Shown here piece after piece: positions 1 to 15,900 of a stretch of 64,000 nt of DNA. Both the position numbers and the translations under genes were made by a program. The notes under the pieces are model-generated. The model made no database searches and had not been told where the DNA came from. It saw only the letters and a list, made by a program, of their open reading frames with translations. The stretch is from Limnanthes douglasii subsp. nivea (Eukaryota; Streptophyta; Magnoliopsida; Brassicales; Limnanthaceae), in contig JAUPFV010000001.1 of assembly GCA_036936605.1 (NCBI GenBank), positions 216,285,530 through 216,349,529 on the forward strand, read 5' to 3'. Positions within the stretch are counted from its first letter, which is position 1, and the number at the start of each line of letters is the position of its first letter.

Positions 1-73
1 TTATCTTTGTTATGATGTTTGTGATGTTTTGGCTTATATAGCTGCTTATTATGGTTTATATTCCTATCTCTAG

Positions 74-3197
<3,124 letters not shown>

Positions 3198-3582
3198 AAG
3201 ATCATCAGTAATATGCATGCATGATAAGGAGACGGATTATGTATTGAAATCCTGTTGTTTATGCTTGATAGGACCTCTTCTAGAAGAAAATTTTGTAGTG
3301 TTGATAGGCTTTAAGAGTTATATTACTTGGCTTTCATTGGTACATTCATGACGACTAGGGGTGAGCAAAAACCGAAAAAAACCGAACCGACCAAACCAAA
3401 TCGAAATTTGTCGGTTTGGTCGGTCTAAAAATAATAATATTCGGTTTTGGTTTTAAAATTTCAAACCGAAATAAATTCGGTCGGTTTTCGGTTTTTCGGA
3501 AAGGGGAACCGAATATAACCGAAACTGACCGAAGTTATATATAGTTTTATACCACTTCTACAACTAATTTCTACAACTAATT

Positions 3583-3713
3583 AATCCTTTGTCCCAGTGG
3601 TCCTAGTTTAATATTTGTGGCATTGGGGGCATGGGTTCGAACCCCACCAAGTGTCTGACTACTTGTGGCATTGGGGTGAAAATGCTTGAACTCAGCTACT
3701 AGAAAAAAAAAAT
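3583..3713 (+). mobile_element. tRNA-derived SINE-like unit nested in the hAT element
   Basis: An A-box-like stretch (GTCCCAGTGG near 3591) is followed about 35-40 bp later by a clear RNA polymerase III B box (GGTTCGAACCC near 3631), the spacing seen in tRNAs. The remainder cannot fold as a tRNA. The unit ends in a run of A at about 3704-3713, as expected of a retroposed SINE. No clear target duplication is visible, so the 5' border is approximate. Confidence 0.55.
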
Positions 3714-3740
3714 AGAAACATGATTACAGAATGAGAATCC

Positions 3741-3938
3741 CTAGCGCTCTATATCTGTCTGGTCGAAATTCCAGTCTCTCACAATATCCCTTCTAACTGC
3801 ACGACTCCTGACTAGCCGTGGAGGACCTTCAACAGTTTGGGTGCCTGGATGCGGGGTCACTTTGGAGGTTGACGATATATAACAAGCATTTTGTCTTGGA
3901 GCTGGAAGAGACGGCCTCCTCGTTAAGCAGCTTGACAT
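3741..3938 (-). other. Short open frame inside the hAT element, unknown
   Basis: A 65-codon frame with ATG and stop lies in the non-repetitive middle of the hAT-like element. It is rich in Arg, Ser and Pro, and its base composition is closer to coding DNA than that of the surrounding element. I do not recognise the protein. It could be a captured fragment of a host gene or a chance frame. Confidence 0.2.
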
Positions 3939-4467
3939 TGCAGAACATCTCTTTCATTGTCCGAACTCAAAACTGAGTAACTTCTAAACGAATGTGCTGG
4001 ACTCTCTGTACTATGACACACCAGACATGCTAAACTCATCTTTGCCTTTCAACAAAGACCCTTGATTGAAGAGAGTCAGTGTTGGTTTTTTGGTTTTGGA
4101 TTGGTATTGTTGGTTGATGATGATGATAATTCGTTGCTTTGATTTGTGAGAAATGTTGCGAAGGCTGATGAGCCATAGTATTTATTATATTAAAATTATA
4201 ATTATAAATTTATTTTATAAATATAAAAAATTAATAATTAGTTAACATTATAATTTTTTTTACATTTTTCTTTTTAAATTCTTCGACTAAAAAAATAATT
4301 CTCGGATCGCACCGACCGCACCGAACCGACCGAAACCGAAAAAACCGAAACCGAAAAAAACCGATTTTTTTATTACTAAATCGGTTTAATAATATACAAA
4401 CCGAATTATTTCGGTTCGGTTTAAAAATTTATAAAAAAACCGACCGAACCGACCGAATCTCACCCCT

Positions 4468-4530
4468 AATAACGATTAGGTTATGAATATTACTGTTCTA
4501 ATTAGTTCGGATTTGTTTGGCCAAGGATTG

Positions 4531-4561
<31 letters not shown>

Positions 4562-4882
4562 AGTCAACACTTGTATTGTACTCTATTTAAATTTCGAATG
4601 ATTTTAGCAAAGTATTATATTTCGACTAGGTTAGGTACTATTCCACAGTAGCTCATGTGAAAAAGTATGTTAGCCAAACTGTATGGATCTACCATGATCC
4701 GTTGGACTTCTATTACGATTATTTCAGAGTTAAATGTACATGGTACGGTGTTTGATTTTCCTTTTATTGTAAAAGGGTTAGAACTACCTAATAATCGTTA
4801 ATATATATATATATATGTGAAGCAGACTCCCTTGATCCTATCAGGTGGATTATTACTTATTGAAATGCTGTCCAAAGGTAAC
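4468..4882. other. Intergenic AT-rich DNA with short TA repeats
   Basis: No gene seen. Contains (TA)n tracts at about 4536-4561 and 4800-4816. Confidence 0.7.
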
Positions 4883-4931
4883 AAAAGGAAAATTTATTCG
4901 AATTGAGGGCTTGAATGAATGTTTATTCTTT

Positions 4932-5956
4932 GGGTACGGCTATATATACCCAATTCGGGTTTAAGTATACCCAATTTTGAGTATACCCAAAGGTGATCTA
5001 AGTATATCCAAATTTTGACAAAAATACCCTTTTTTAGGTATATAAGGTTTTTTTTTTTTACTAATCTTATCCACCTCATTTTTTCTCTTACACTCTCTAA
5101 CTTCTCTCTAAAACCTTCAAGTTCTCTCTAATTTATCCGGCGAACTAAAATCCGGCGAACTAAAATATAAAAACTTAGTCTTAGTATCAAAATTTAGGGT
5201 TATGGTTGAATTGGACAAAAAAATCAGAATTTTAAGGTGTTTGGAGGCCATTTTCCGGCCGAAATTCGACCGGAAAATGACCATTTACGAAGGCAGCGCG
5301 TACCGGTCGGTACAGGGGGGCGTACCGACCGGTGCACCCCCTCTGTACCGATGGTACAGTGGGTACGCACCGGCTGGTACGCCCCCCCTGTACCGACCGG
5401 TACACCCCCTCTGTACCTATGGTACAGAGGGTACCATAGGTACATAGGGGGTGTACCGGTCGGTACGCCCCCCTGTACCGACCGGTACGCGCTGCCTTCG
5501 TAAATGGCCATTTTCCAGCCGTATTTCGGCCGGAAAATGGCTTCCAAACACCCTTAAATTATGATTTTTTTAGTAATTAAATTTTTAATTTTTTTTTTAA
5601 AAAAACAAGTTTTGATTTTGTGTTTTCATTAGAAGAAGTTTAAAAAAATTAAAAAGAGTTTGAATGTTCTTGAGGCAACTTTGAATGTTCAAGAATAATT
5701 TGAAAAATTTCGCAAAATTGTAGTAATATGGGGTTTGATCTAGTAGAGAGTTGTGTTTTTTTGGGTATACATAACCAAATAGATTGTTTTGTGAATTGGG
5801 TGTATATAGGATATACTTAGTGTTTTTTTTTACTTAGTGGCAATTCGGATATTAAATGAAAGTTCAAGGGTTTTTTCGTCCTAAAAAAGTCAAACAAAAG
5901 TCAACTGCATTTTTTGGGTATACTTAAACCCGAATTGGGTATATATAGCCATACCC
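4932..5956. mobile_element. Short non-autonomous Mutator-like (MULE) element
   Basis: Terminal inverted repeats of 43 bp (4932-4974 and 5914-5956) differ at one position. They are flanked by a perfect 9-bp target duplication TTATTCTTT (4923-4931 and 5957-5965), the length typical of Mutator-like elements. The interior has no transposase. It holds a GC-rich palindrome at 5228-5560 and AT-rich filler on both sides. The uninterrupted neighbouring copy of the target confirms both borders. Confidence 0.9.
5228..5560. repeat. GC-rich palindrome built from GTACCGACCGGTAC units
   Basis: The outer arms (TTTGGAGGCCATTTTCCGG on the left, its imperfect complement on the right) and the inner arms (ACGAAGGCAGCGCGTACCGG and its complement) pair over nearly the whole stretch. 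Between them, variants of GGTACAGGGGGCGTACC and GTACCGACCGGTAC recur in both orientations. Apparent open frames on both strands here are by-products of the palindrome. Confidence 0.85.
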
Positions 5957-6064
5957 TTATTCTTTTCCTCTTTCATACTGATTCTTTTCCAAAAGGAAAA
6001 TTTATTAGAATTGAGGGCTTGAATGAATGTTTATTCTTTTCCTCCTTCATACTGATTATTTTCC

Positions 6065-6449
6065 AAGAAATCTTTAGCAATTCCAGAATCCAAAGATTAA
6101 GACGACGACTCTTCATAAGCTTGAAATTCAAGCCTATAGGAGATCTTTATGCTTCAATCCTTTAAAGGCTTTAAACTCTTCGGCAAGTTCATGAAAATTC
6201 TAAGAAACAAATGAAAAAAAGCTAACAAAAACAGGGTAAGAATTTAATCTGACATTTGATTTATTTATCCAAGTCCCATACTTTCTAAGAGAGCTATAGC
6301 TTGAAGATGATTAGGGGCTTGGAACTGGGTAAAATTTAGTTTGTATTTGCATCTCAAAGTCTATTTTGCAAGTCAACCGACCGCGTGATTTTGACTCTGT
6401 AAATATGTTTGACAGTCATGTTAGAGTTTATTAAGTTTCTGCACATTTT
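6065..6449. other. Intergenic DNA, nothing recognised
   Basis: No coding frame, repeat or RNA gene seen between the tandem duplication and the LINE target site. Confidence 0.6.
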
Positions 6450-6526
6450 AAGAAGAGGATCGAGATACCAAGGCACGATTCCATCACCCAGAAGGTTAAT
6501 AAGGATTAAACATTGACTTAATATCA

Positions 6527-9500
6527 ACCTTTAATCATTTGTTCTTCTTGCGGATTAAGAGGCCTTCCAGAAGAACTCTCGATTCGGCCATTAATGGAGA
6601 GAGCTTGTCGAAAGTATTACCAAAACATTGAATGATATCACCCAAACTGTCTCTAAAAATAACTCCACCACTGGTCTCCCCGTTCTTAAGAGTAGCAACA
6701 TCAACGTTCATTTTTTTTTCTGCCCTCTACTGGAGCAATCCATTTGAGGTACATAATCTTGTCTTTCCTGCATCTAGTTGAAAGACAAGCTAATATATAA
6801 CCTGCATTTAAGGCATTAATCCAGTATTTCTTTGTCAAAATGTTTGATATATCAAGACCAACAATTATATGCTTAACAACCATGATAGATGTATTAGCAG
6901 AGTCATGAATCCCTTTGTATTTAGATTTGTTGCAGTTCTGCCAAATAACCTAGCATATAAGAGGGGGAATAACATGAGTAATATGAGTATTGTTACTAAA
7001 GAACCAAAGCCAAATCCTGATTACATGAGTTACAACCATAAATTTTTTAGTTTTAACACTGAACAAATCACCAAAGTATTTCCAGATTTGCCAAGAATAA
7101 CTGTAGTTCACGAATAAGTTCTTAGTATCCTCACTACTATTGCAGAATTGGCATTTAGATACCAAGCTTAAATGCCTCTTCTGCAATATGGGGTCAATGG
7201 GAATATAATTCTTGATAACTTTCCATAAAAGAAAAGAGTACTTTCTAGGAGTTAGATTCGTTAAAATTTTCTTGAATACACTTGATTGATTAAAATGTTG
7301 CCTAGTAATGTTCCAAGTTTGCTTCGTATTAAAATTAAGATGAGATAAAACCTTTCATATCATATTGTCCTCACTGGTAGTGTTGATACTATACTTTTTA
7401 ATCTAGTTGATTCTGGTATAAGGTGTGATGCTCTCCATTGAACTGATATCCCACTTGTTGTTTTTCCAGAATGCATAAACTTTTGCTTCCAAGTACTAAA
7501 AAATGTTATCATTGCTAAGAGGGGGCTGATTGTGCCAATCATCAAGCGAGAATTCCATCTCACCTTTACCCAGGATCCATCTTATGTTAGGTTCAGTTGT
7601 ATCCTTTATGCCTGCAAGTCTTTTCCAAGTTAGTGATCCAGACTTGTTATAATTTTCTTTAAGAGGATGCATATTGTGAGAATATATACTATGCATAATT
7701 TGGGACCAAAATATTTCTTTTTTTCTAAAAAAGAAACCATAACTTTTGAGAAAAAGTGTTTTGAATATCAGAGAGTTGTCTGATATTCAGACCACATTTT
7801 TCAAAAGGTCTACAAATAGAGTTCCAGTTAGCCGAATGAATATTCATTTCTAAAATTTTTGATTCTCCATAAAAATTCGTTAAAAGTTTTCTCAAGCCTT
7901 TTGATTATACAGTTAGGTAACAGACTGTTTTGCATCCAATAGCAGGGTATAGACATCAGAACAGAGGATATAAGAGTTATTCTTTCCCCATAAGATAAGT
8001 GCTTTCTTTCCCAAGCAGAAATTTTGTCATTTAATTTGTCCAGAATAACACTATAATTGCTTAACTTATTGTTGTTGCTCAGGGTAATTCCCATGTAATT
8101 CGTAGGAAGGTTATCAACTGTAAAGCCACTTTGACATTCCAGGTTTAAAATTCCGCTTTGCTGCAATCTTGTTGATATTATGATATTTGTCTTCTCCTTA
8201 TTTATTGATTGACCTCAGACATCTTGATACTTTTCTAGAAAACTGCTGAGCTTATCAACAGAAGACTGAAAACTATTAGTAAATATGAGGATATCGTTAG
8301 AAAAATCTAGATAGGGAACAAGGTATTTAGATCTAGCTATATACTGCACTTTCGTGTTAGAACTAAATAAATTTTGCAAGCCCTTTGTCAGCACTTCTTC
8401 CCTAATTTTGAAGAGGCTTGTGGACAAGGGATCACCTTGCCTCAGACCTCTCTTGGGGTTGAAATAGCCAAAGATACCCCCATTAATAAGAAAATATATA
8501 TTAACATTAGCTTATTAATAAGGTTTACGAAATCAGTAGAGAATCCGAATAACAGGAGAAATTTTGTTAAGAAAGAGTGAGACATTCTGTCAAACGCTTT
8601 TGACATGTCCAGATGGATTATTATGTTTCCTATTTTTGGTTTTATATTGAGGTCATATATCAATTCCTTAGCTATTCATATGTTCTCGTGAATAGATTAA
8701 TCTTTCACAAAGCACCCTGAGTATTAATGATTATATTATGAAGAATTCTAGACAATCTAGTATTAATTATCTTAGACAGAATTTCGTTAAGCATTGAGTA
8801 TAAACCAATAGACCTGTAGTTGTTCCAATAAGAAGGGTTGGTGTTTTTAGGAATTAAGCATATACCAGTTGTAAAGATACTCGTTGGGATGTTTTGGTCC
8901 TGAAGGAAAACATTGAGAGATTTGCACAAATCTTCCTTGACTATCTTCCAACAAACTTTGAAAAAGGTAATATTAAAATCGTTAATCCCAGCAGTGCTAG
9001 ATGGGTTCATCTCATTAATAGTTTTCCAGATATCCTCTTCATTAGTTAATCTCATTAATTAATCATTGTATTCATTAGTCACCAAGTTATACAAATGCTA
9101 TCATTCAACTTTAGCTTCTCGTCTTCATGGTTATTGTAAGGATAAGTAGTGAGGATGTTGTTAAAGTAATTCTCTACAAATTTGAAAATAGCATCAGAGT
9201 CAATTATCCAGTTGCTACCAACTTTAATACTCTTTATCGTACTCTTTCTCCTTCTTTTAGAGACAAAAGAGTGATAAAGCTTAGAATTCCGGTCTCCATC
9301 TCTTAACCATTTTTTGTAAATATTTTGCCTCCAGAACTCATCCTCCATCCTTAGAGTCACGAGGTGAAAACTATTAGCTTTGTCAAGAGCAACTTTAGAT
9401 ACATGGCTTTTATCATTCATATGAAGATTCTCCTTAATCTGAACTCTCTCTTCTATGTTTTTGACTTTATTAAATACATTTCCAAAATGATTGGTGTTCT

Positions 9501-10300
9501 AGTTTTTCAAGCAGTTCTTGAGTCTTTTCAATTTGAACAAGAATACATGATTAAGATGTCCATTCATCTTAAGACTCTAGTTCTGCTTAACAACACTTAA
9601 AAATTTCTCATTATTAGTCCATATATTCATAAACTTAAAAAATTTCTTGATGTTATATGAGTTGTTAGATATATAAGAAGAAGCAGTAATAAGAAGGGGA
9701 GCATGGTCAGAACAAGTTTTGACCATGTGAAGAACCTGAGTCTTGATGACAGTATTGGACCAAATATTGTTAAATATTCCTCGATCTAACCTATTCCATA
9801 TCATGTTTCTGTTCCAGGTAAATTTAGAACCAACATACCTTGCATCTTCAAGCTGGAAATCATTGAAGTCATCCATACTGTTCTGGCACAAGGTAGAGCA
9901 TCCAATCGGCTCTTCAGAGGAAGTTATTACATTATAGTCACCAACAGTAAGCCACTCCTTGTTAGTTGAAGCAAAGTTTTTCATCGGATTTCATAAGTCC
10001 ATTCTCTGTAATCTATTACACTTAGCGTAGATAATAGTAAGATTAAAACTGTGGATAAGCCCAGGGTAGTTAACATCAAGATGAATACACTGCTCATGAT
10101 TGATAAGAGTATTAATGCTAATATCATATTTCCAGAAAACCCATATCTTGTTAGATATATTGATAGTATAATTAGTGAAATCTAGTCTAATAACAATCTT
10201 CTCAAACTTATCCATGCTGACCATAGGCTCTTGAATTGCTAAAATCTTGACACTCTCCTTGATTAACATAGTCTTCAATCTTCTAATAGTTGAATTATTA
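6527..10300 (-). pseudogene. LINE ORF2 polyprotein (endonuclease, reverse transcriptase, RNase H), broken
   Basis: In intact LINEs this protein nicks DNA and copies the element RNA into the nick. Endonuclease motifs are visible around 9577-10278: IQEP, VGDYNVI for GDFN, and SDHAPLL for the catalytic Asp-His. Reverse transcriptase segments follow at 9055-7828; the catalytic FADD motif reads FSNDILIF (8215-8427), so one of the two aspartates is Asn. A zf-RVT-like CQFC region lies at 6950-7186. After a frameshift at the A run near 6710, an RNase H start is readable (NVDVATL, then AESRVLLEGL). At least eight frame breaks are present, so no function remains. Confidence 0.85.
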
Positions 10301-10787
10301 TCGATCTCTTACATTCCAGCTAATCAGCTTTATCATTATCAGATAACGATTTGAAGTTTTTTTTGTTCCCAGAATACTTTAGGGACTTTATAATCAGTTT
10401 GTTTGGCTTCTTTCATTTTCTAGCTGATCTGAGTGTTCTTTGCAAGATTTCATTGAATTGAGCTTCAGGTGAAGAATCTTTAATGATAGGAGTTATTGGA
10501 TTACTTCCAATGTTGTCTTGTTCTGGAGAGTTCCTTCAAGAGCATAAATGTTTATATTCTAAAGAACTATTGTGTATAAAGTCTTGTTCCAGAGTTTGAA
10601 GAGCTTCAATAACTTCAAATTCTTCAAGACTATTAGGTTCTTGAGAGTTTGATTTAGTCAGATTGTTATCATTTGAAGAATTATTATGCGATATAGGACT
10701 TTCCTGTATTTTCTTGTTGATATTGTCTTCATAATTCCTTTGAGTAGATCGAATGTTTTGGATCACAACGTAATTTATTTTAGGCTT

Positions 10788-11710
10788 TTAGACTTTATCC
10801 ATCTGTTGAGTGAATTTGGGTTTATTCTTGGTTTGAGTTTCTTTGATCGGATTGGAGTTCGTTTGAATGTCTTTGTCGATATTTTCAGTCTCAGTTTTCT
10901 TTTCTGAATCAAATTTTTGAGCCTTCTTGCAGTCTGAGTAGGCATGTCCTATATGGTAACAGAAATTATAGTAGGATGGAAGATTTTTGTAACTCAGTGA
11001 AAGCCAACAACATTTATTCCTTCCAAAATCGATCCAAACACTATGATAAAGGTTTCTAAAAATATCTAATTCAATAAGAGCATAACAAGCACTTTTGTAT
11101 CCTCTGGTCTTATCAGGGACAACAATTTTGTATGGAATCCCGATAGCACAAGAAACATCGTTCATAATTTTCGAGTTGTACAAGTATTCATGGACTCTTT
11201 CAATTGTTACCCATATCAATGAAATTTCACTTTCTTTCTTTGTGTTGAACTCAGGAGTCCAACGCAGAAGTCTCATCACAGATTCTCCAATGCTCCAAAC
11301 ATTCTCGTCCAGAATTTACAAACGTCTTCTTTTAGATCAGATTCGAATAATATATGATAAGAGTATTTGGTTTCCACATTATAAGCACTTTTAAATTTGA
11401 AATAATTCGTAAAGTGGTTCATAGCCAATCTTTTAGGAAGGCCATTTGTGAATTTAGCGATTAGCGTGGTTTTGGATTGATGAAGAAGCCAATCTTGTGA
11501 TTTTTGAGAGTATTGAAAAGATAAGTGGTTATCCTTTTCTTCAAAAAATTTGGGATTTGATTCGGGGCACATCAGATGTTTTACTGGATTCACGATTTCA
11601 GAGCATGATTTCTCTTTCTTATCCACGTTTACAGATTCTCCGACTCTGTTTTTTTACGGAAGAACATGGTTTTCTTCTTCCTCATTTTTATTGTTATTAT
11701 TGATCTCCAT
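10788..11710 (-). pseudogene. LINE ORF1 (DUF4283-like RNA-binding protein with zinc knuckle), broken
   Basis: The frame opens at ATG 11710 (MEINNNN) and contains an in-frame stop near residue 19 and a frame change near 11279. The middle resembles the DUF4283 domain found in ORF1 of plant LINEs. Near the end is a CCHC zinc knuckle in which the first cysteine has become tyrosine (YYNFCYHIGHAYSDC), so metal binding is probably lost. A lysine- and glutamate-rich tail follows. In intact relatives this protein coats the LINE RNA. Family assignment comes from position and pattern, not from a search. Confidence 0.7.
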
Positions 11711-11767
11711 TATGAGAGAAATGGAGATAAATCTAGGAACAAATAAGATTAGTCAAAGAAGAGGATC

Positions 11768-13266
11768 ATAATCCAAACTTTGAAATCTTGGAGCTTTTAA
11801 TTCCAAATTGACAATATGTATTCAAATATTTTGGTTCTTAACATCTCTTATAAAATGTTGTATGAAACTAATAACTCCAAACATGACTCTTTCCCATATA
11901 TTAATAGACCAAAACCATGCAGCATACTGGATTTCTAAGTGGACATCTAAATGCAAAGTGAATCAGAACTACAACCAAAGCCAAGTTTCAAATCAGTTGA
12001 GGGCTATACCATTTTTAGAAAGCATCGAAGTTCGTTATTTAAGAACTGAATATTAGAGTTTTTTTATAAAATCTAAACCTCAGATGTTTAAAGATTGTTA
12101 CCTATATAATCCAAATATTTTATGTTCATATCTTATCATGACTCAAAGTATAGATTTATTCAAAATTTATAAAATCAATCAAGTGATTACTTACCATCTT
12201 AATGAGGCTTATACCTGACTTTTATTATGCTAGAAAAATTCTGTTTTGCAGGAATAAATTTTACTAAGTTGGAAAAAAGTATGAAACTCAGTCTGAAAAT
12301 TGATGATTGTTACCTGAACATGAATTTGATCAAGCTGGACACCGATGACTGACAACGAGACATGAGTTTAATTGCTGACCCCACAAAGATGGATGGTCAT
12401 AAATGGTTGGATGTTGAGTCTTACATCAACAATTCTAAAAAATATTAAATGAAAAAAGGAAGTTAGTTACTTCAAGTTAGAATTAGGAAGAAGATAAACT
12501 AAAATTGATTGAAAACAGAAATTTACCCATAAAAGTATAGCTCTATGTCTTCCAAGATTGAAGGGTAAACTCTCTATGAGCTTCGCTAACATGGTACCAA
12601 AACAACGCTTCAAGATCATGTAATACCCATTTTTAATTTTTCATACATTGACTTTTATATTTTTAAAAGTGACTCCTTGTTTATTCAGGGTAAATAGTGT
12701 AATTGTATAGAAAGTTGGCTTATCAAACCTGGACAGTTCAAAGACTATAAAACTTCACTCAATATTAATAAATTTTATCTTTGAGTTAAAAATAAAATAA
12801 AACTAGCTAATAATCAAAAGTAATAGTAAGAGTAATTTTATTAGGGAATGAATCATTTTTTTATAATGATTAAATCTCATATTTATAGTTAATTTATTCA
12901 CAATTATTCGGGATGGATGATATGTGTATCTTATAATGGTATCATCCATCTATTGCATACAATATTATTTTGACCTTTAGTTGTTATGAGTATTTTAGTA
13001 ATACATCACATTCAGGCATCTTTTAGTATTTTTCCACTTTTTCATATTTAACTACTTTTCATCATCTTTATGTCTTCATCTTGTTGTACTTTCCATTATC
13101 TTTCGTCTATCACTTGTAGCGCTGACTACTAAAAACCATATATTTTGTCAAAGCTTCCATCTTCAGTCGTTGTTATTACTTAGTTGTTTTATCGGTGCTC
13201 TATTTCCTTCAACTATTATGGCTTTATCTAGAAGACACTTTGATGACAGATTCAGCCGATGCCTTT
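11768..13266. other. AT-rich intergenic DNA, nothing recognised
   Basis: Only short frames without recognisable domains and no clear terminal repeats. May contain remnants too decayed to name. Confidence 0.55.
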
Positions 13267-13405
13267 ACTTTGGTGATATAAATCTTTATCGTTTTACAAT
13301 AAATGTATAACATCCTAACGACATATAATTTTATCATTACTTTGGTGATATAAATCTTTATCATTTTACAATAAATGTATAACATCCTAACGACATATAA
13401 TTTTA
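13267..13405. repeat. Tandem duplication, 72-bp period
   Basis: Two nearly identical copies starting ACTTTGGTGATATAAATC, at 13267 and 13339; the second runs into the TA tract. Only one or two substitutions separate them, so the duplication is recent. Confidence 0.85.
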
Positions 13406-13422
13406 TGAGAACCTCTCTAGTC

Positions 13423-15099
<1,677 letters not shown>

Positions 15100-15229
15100 C
15101 ATATACTTTATCTGTATGTTGTTAGGCATTATTTCGTACTTGTCGGGCATGATATCCGTACGATTAGTAGTGTTAGTAGGAGGGAAGAGGGATGAGGGAA
15201 TCATTAATGTAACAAACAAATACTACGTC

Positions 15230-15900
15230 CTAGTGGTTCGACATGATATGGGTTTTCAGTGTACAGATTTGGTTAATTGGGACTTGGCCAAGTGGCCAAG
15301 TCCTATCATGATTGTGAACTGGACGTGGCTAGACTTTATCTCCTGGTTGTGCAACGGTGCACGACCACTCGCTTGGGGACCTTGCCAAATCCTGATTATG
15401 CAGCGTTTCCCGACCAGGTACATTGGGACCTATCTAAATAACGAGGTCCTTTCTCATCGTGTAACGGTACTTGCCCCGTCTTTCCATATCTAGGCATGTA
15501 GTTTGGTCGTGCATGACTACACGACCAGACCCATGGAGACTTGTCCATTTGACCAAGTCCTGCATGGTAGGCCAATGTTGTGTGGCTATGCACAATGTTA
15601 CGCGGCCAAGAATGTTGGGACTATAACAAGTGGCTAACTCACCTTCCGGATGTGCAGCATTGCACGACCAAGCCTCGTGGCTCATGGTCACGCAACGTTG
15701 CACGACCAATAACATTAAAAACTTATTCACTTAGATAAGTCCTCATTGTCAATTTAAATTTGCACGATTAGGTGCATTGAGGCTTGGCAAAGTAGTTAAA
15801 TCCCTTTCTGGTAGTGCTATATTTGGCGACTCCGTACCCATGGACTTAGTCTTTTGGCCAAGTCCATTCTAGTCGTGCCACGTTGCCCGACCATGTGTAT
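15230..15900. repeat. Diverged repeats around GTGCAACGTTGCACGACC and GGCCAAGTCC
   Basis: Variants of TCGTGCAACGTTGCACGACCA and of CTTGGCCAAGTCC recur many times on both strands over about 650 bp, spaced roughly 70-90 bp and much mutated. Such subrepeats are common in LTR or untranslated regions of plant retrotransposons. No coding sequence goes with them, so the parent element is unknown. Confidence 0.6.

Larger units (their letters stand above)
3357..4467. mobile_element. Non-autonomous hAT-like element with AACCGA-rich ends
   Basis: The ends are inverted repeats starting AGGGGTGAG, followed on both sides by runs of ACCGAACCGACCGA-type repeats that can pair over about 120 bp. The flanks TGACGACT and TAACGATT look like an 8-bp target duplication with two transitions, which fits the hAT superfamily. 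There is no transposase. The element sits about 160 bp after the CDC48C stop codon and may lie in or just beyond its 3' untranslated region. It carries an internal SINE-like unit and a short open frame of unknown origin. The assignment to hAT rests only on end sequence and target duplication length. Confidence 0.65.
4883..6064. repeat. Tandem duplication of about 74 bp, first copy split by a transposon
   Basis: The unit starting AAAAGGAAAATTTATT occurs at 4883-4931 continuing at 5966-5990, and again uninterrupted at 5991-6064, with only a few differences. The first copy is interrupted by the 1,025-bp Mutator-type element. The second copy therefore shows the target before insertion. Confidence 0.85.
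6462..11755 (-). mobile_element. LINE (L1-type non-LTR retrotransposon), degraded
   Basis: Reading the minus strand, the order is ORF1 with a zinc knuckle, apurinic-type endonuclease, reverse transcriptase, a zf-RVT cysteine/histidine region and an RNase H start, the standard order of plant L1 elements. The 12-bp sequence AAGAAGAGGATC stands at 6450-6461 and again at 11756-11767 and is a likely target-site duplication. No long A tail is visible next to it, so the 3' border is less sure than the 5' one. Many frameshifts and stops show it is dead. Confidence 0.85.

Noticed and set aside
3625..3650. Possible tRNA gene (GGTTCGAACCC B box)
   Set aside because: The rest does not form acceptor and anticodon arms, and an A tail follows; a SINE fits better.
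5202..5547. Open frames on both strands with repeated GTPPLYRW-like residues
   Set aside because: Mirror products of the GC-rich palindrome in the small Mutator-type element.
15116..15493. 125-codon open frame
   Set aside because: It overlaps the diverged palindromic repeats, and frames are open on both strands; no domain recognised.
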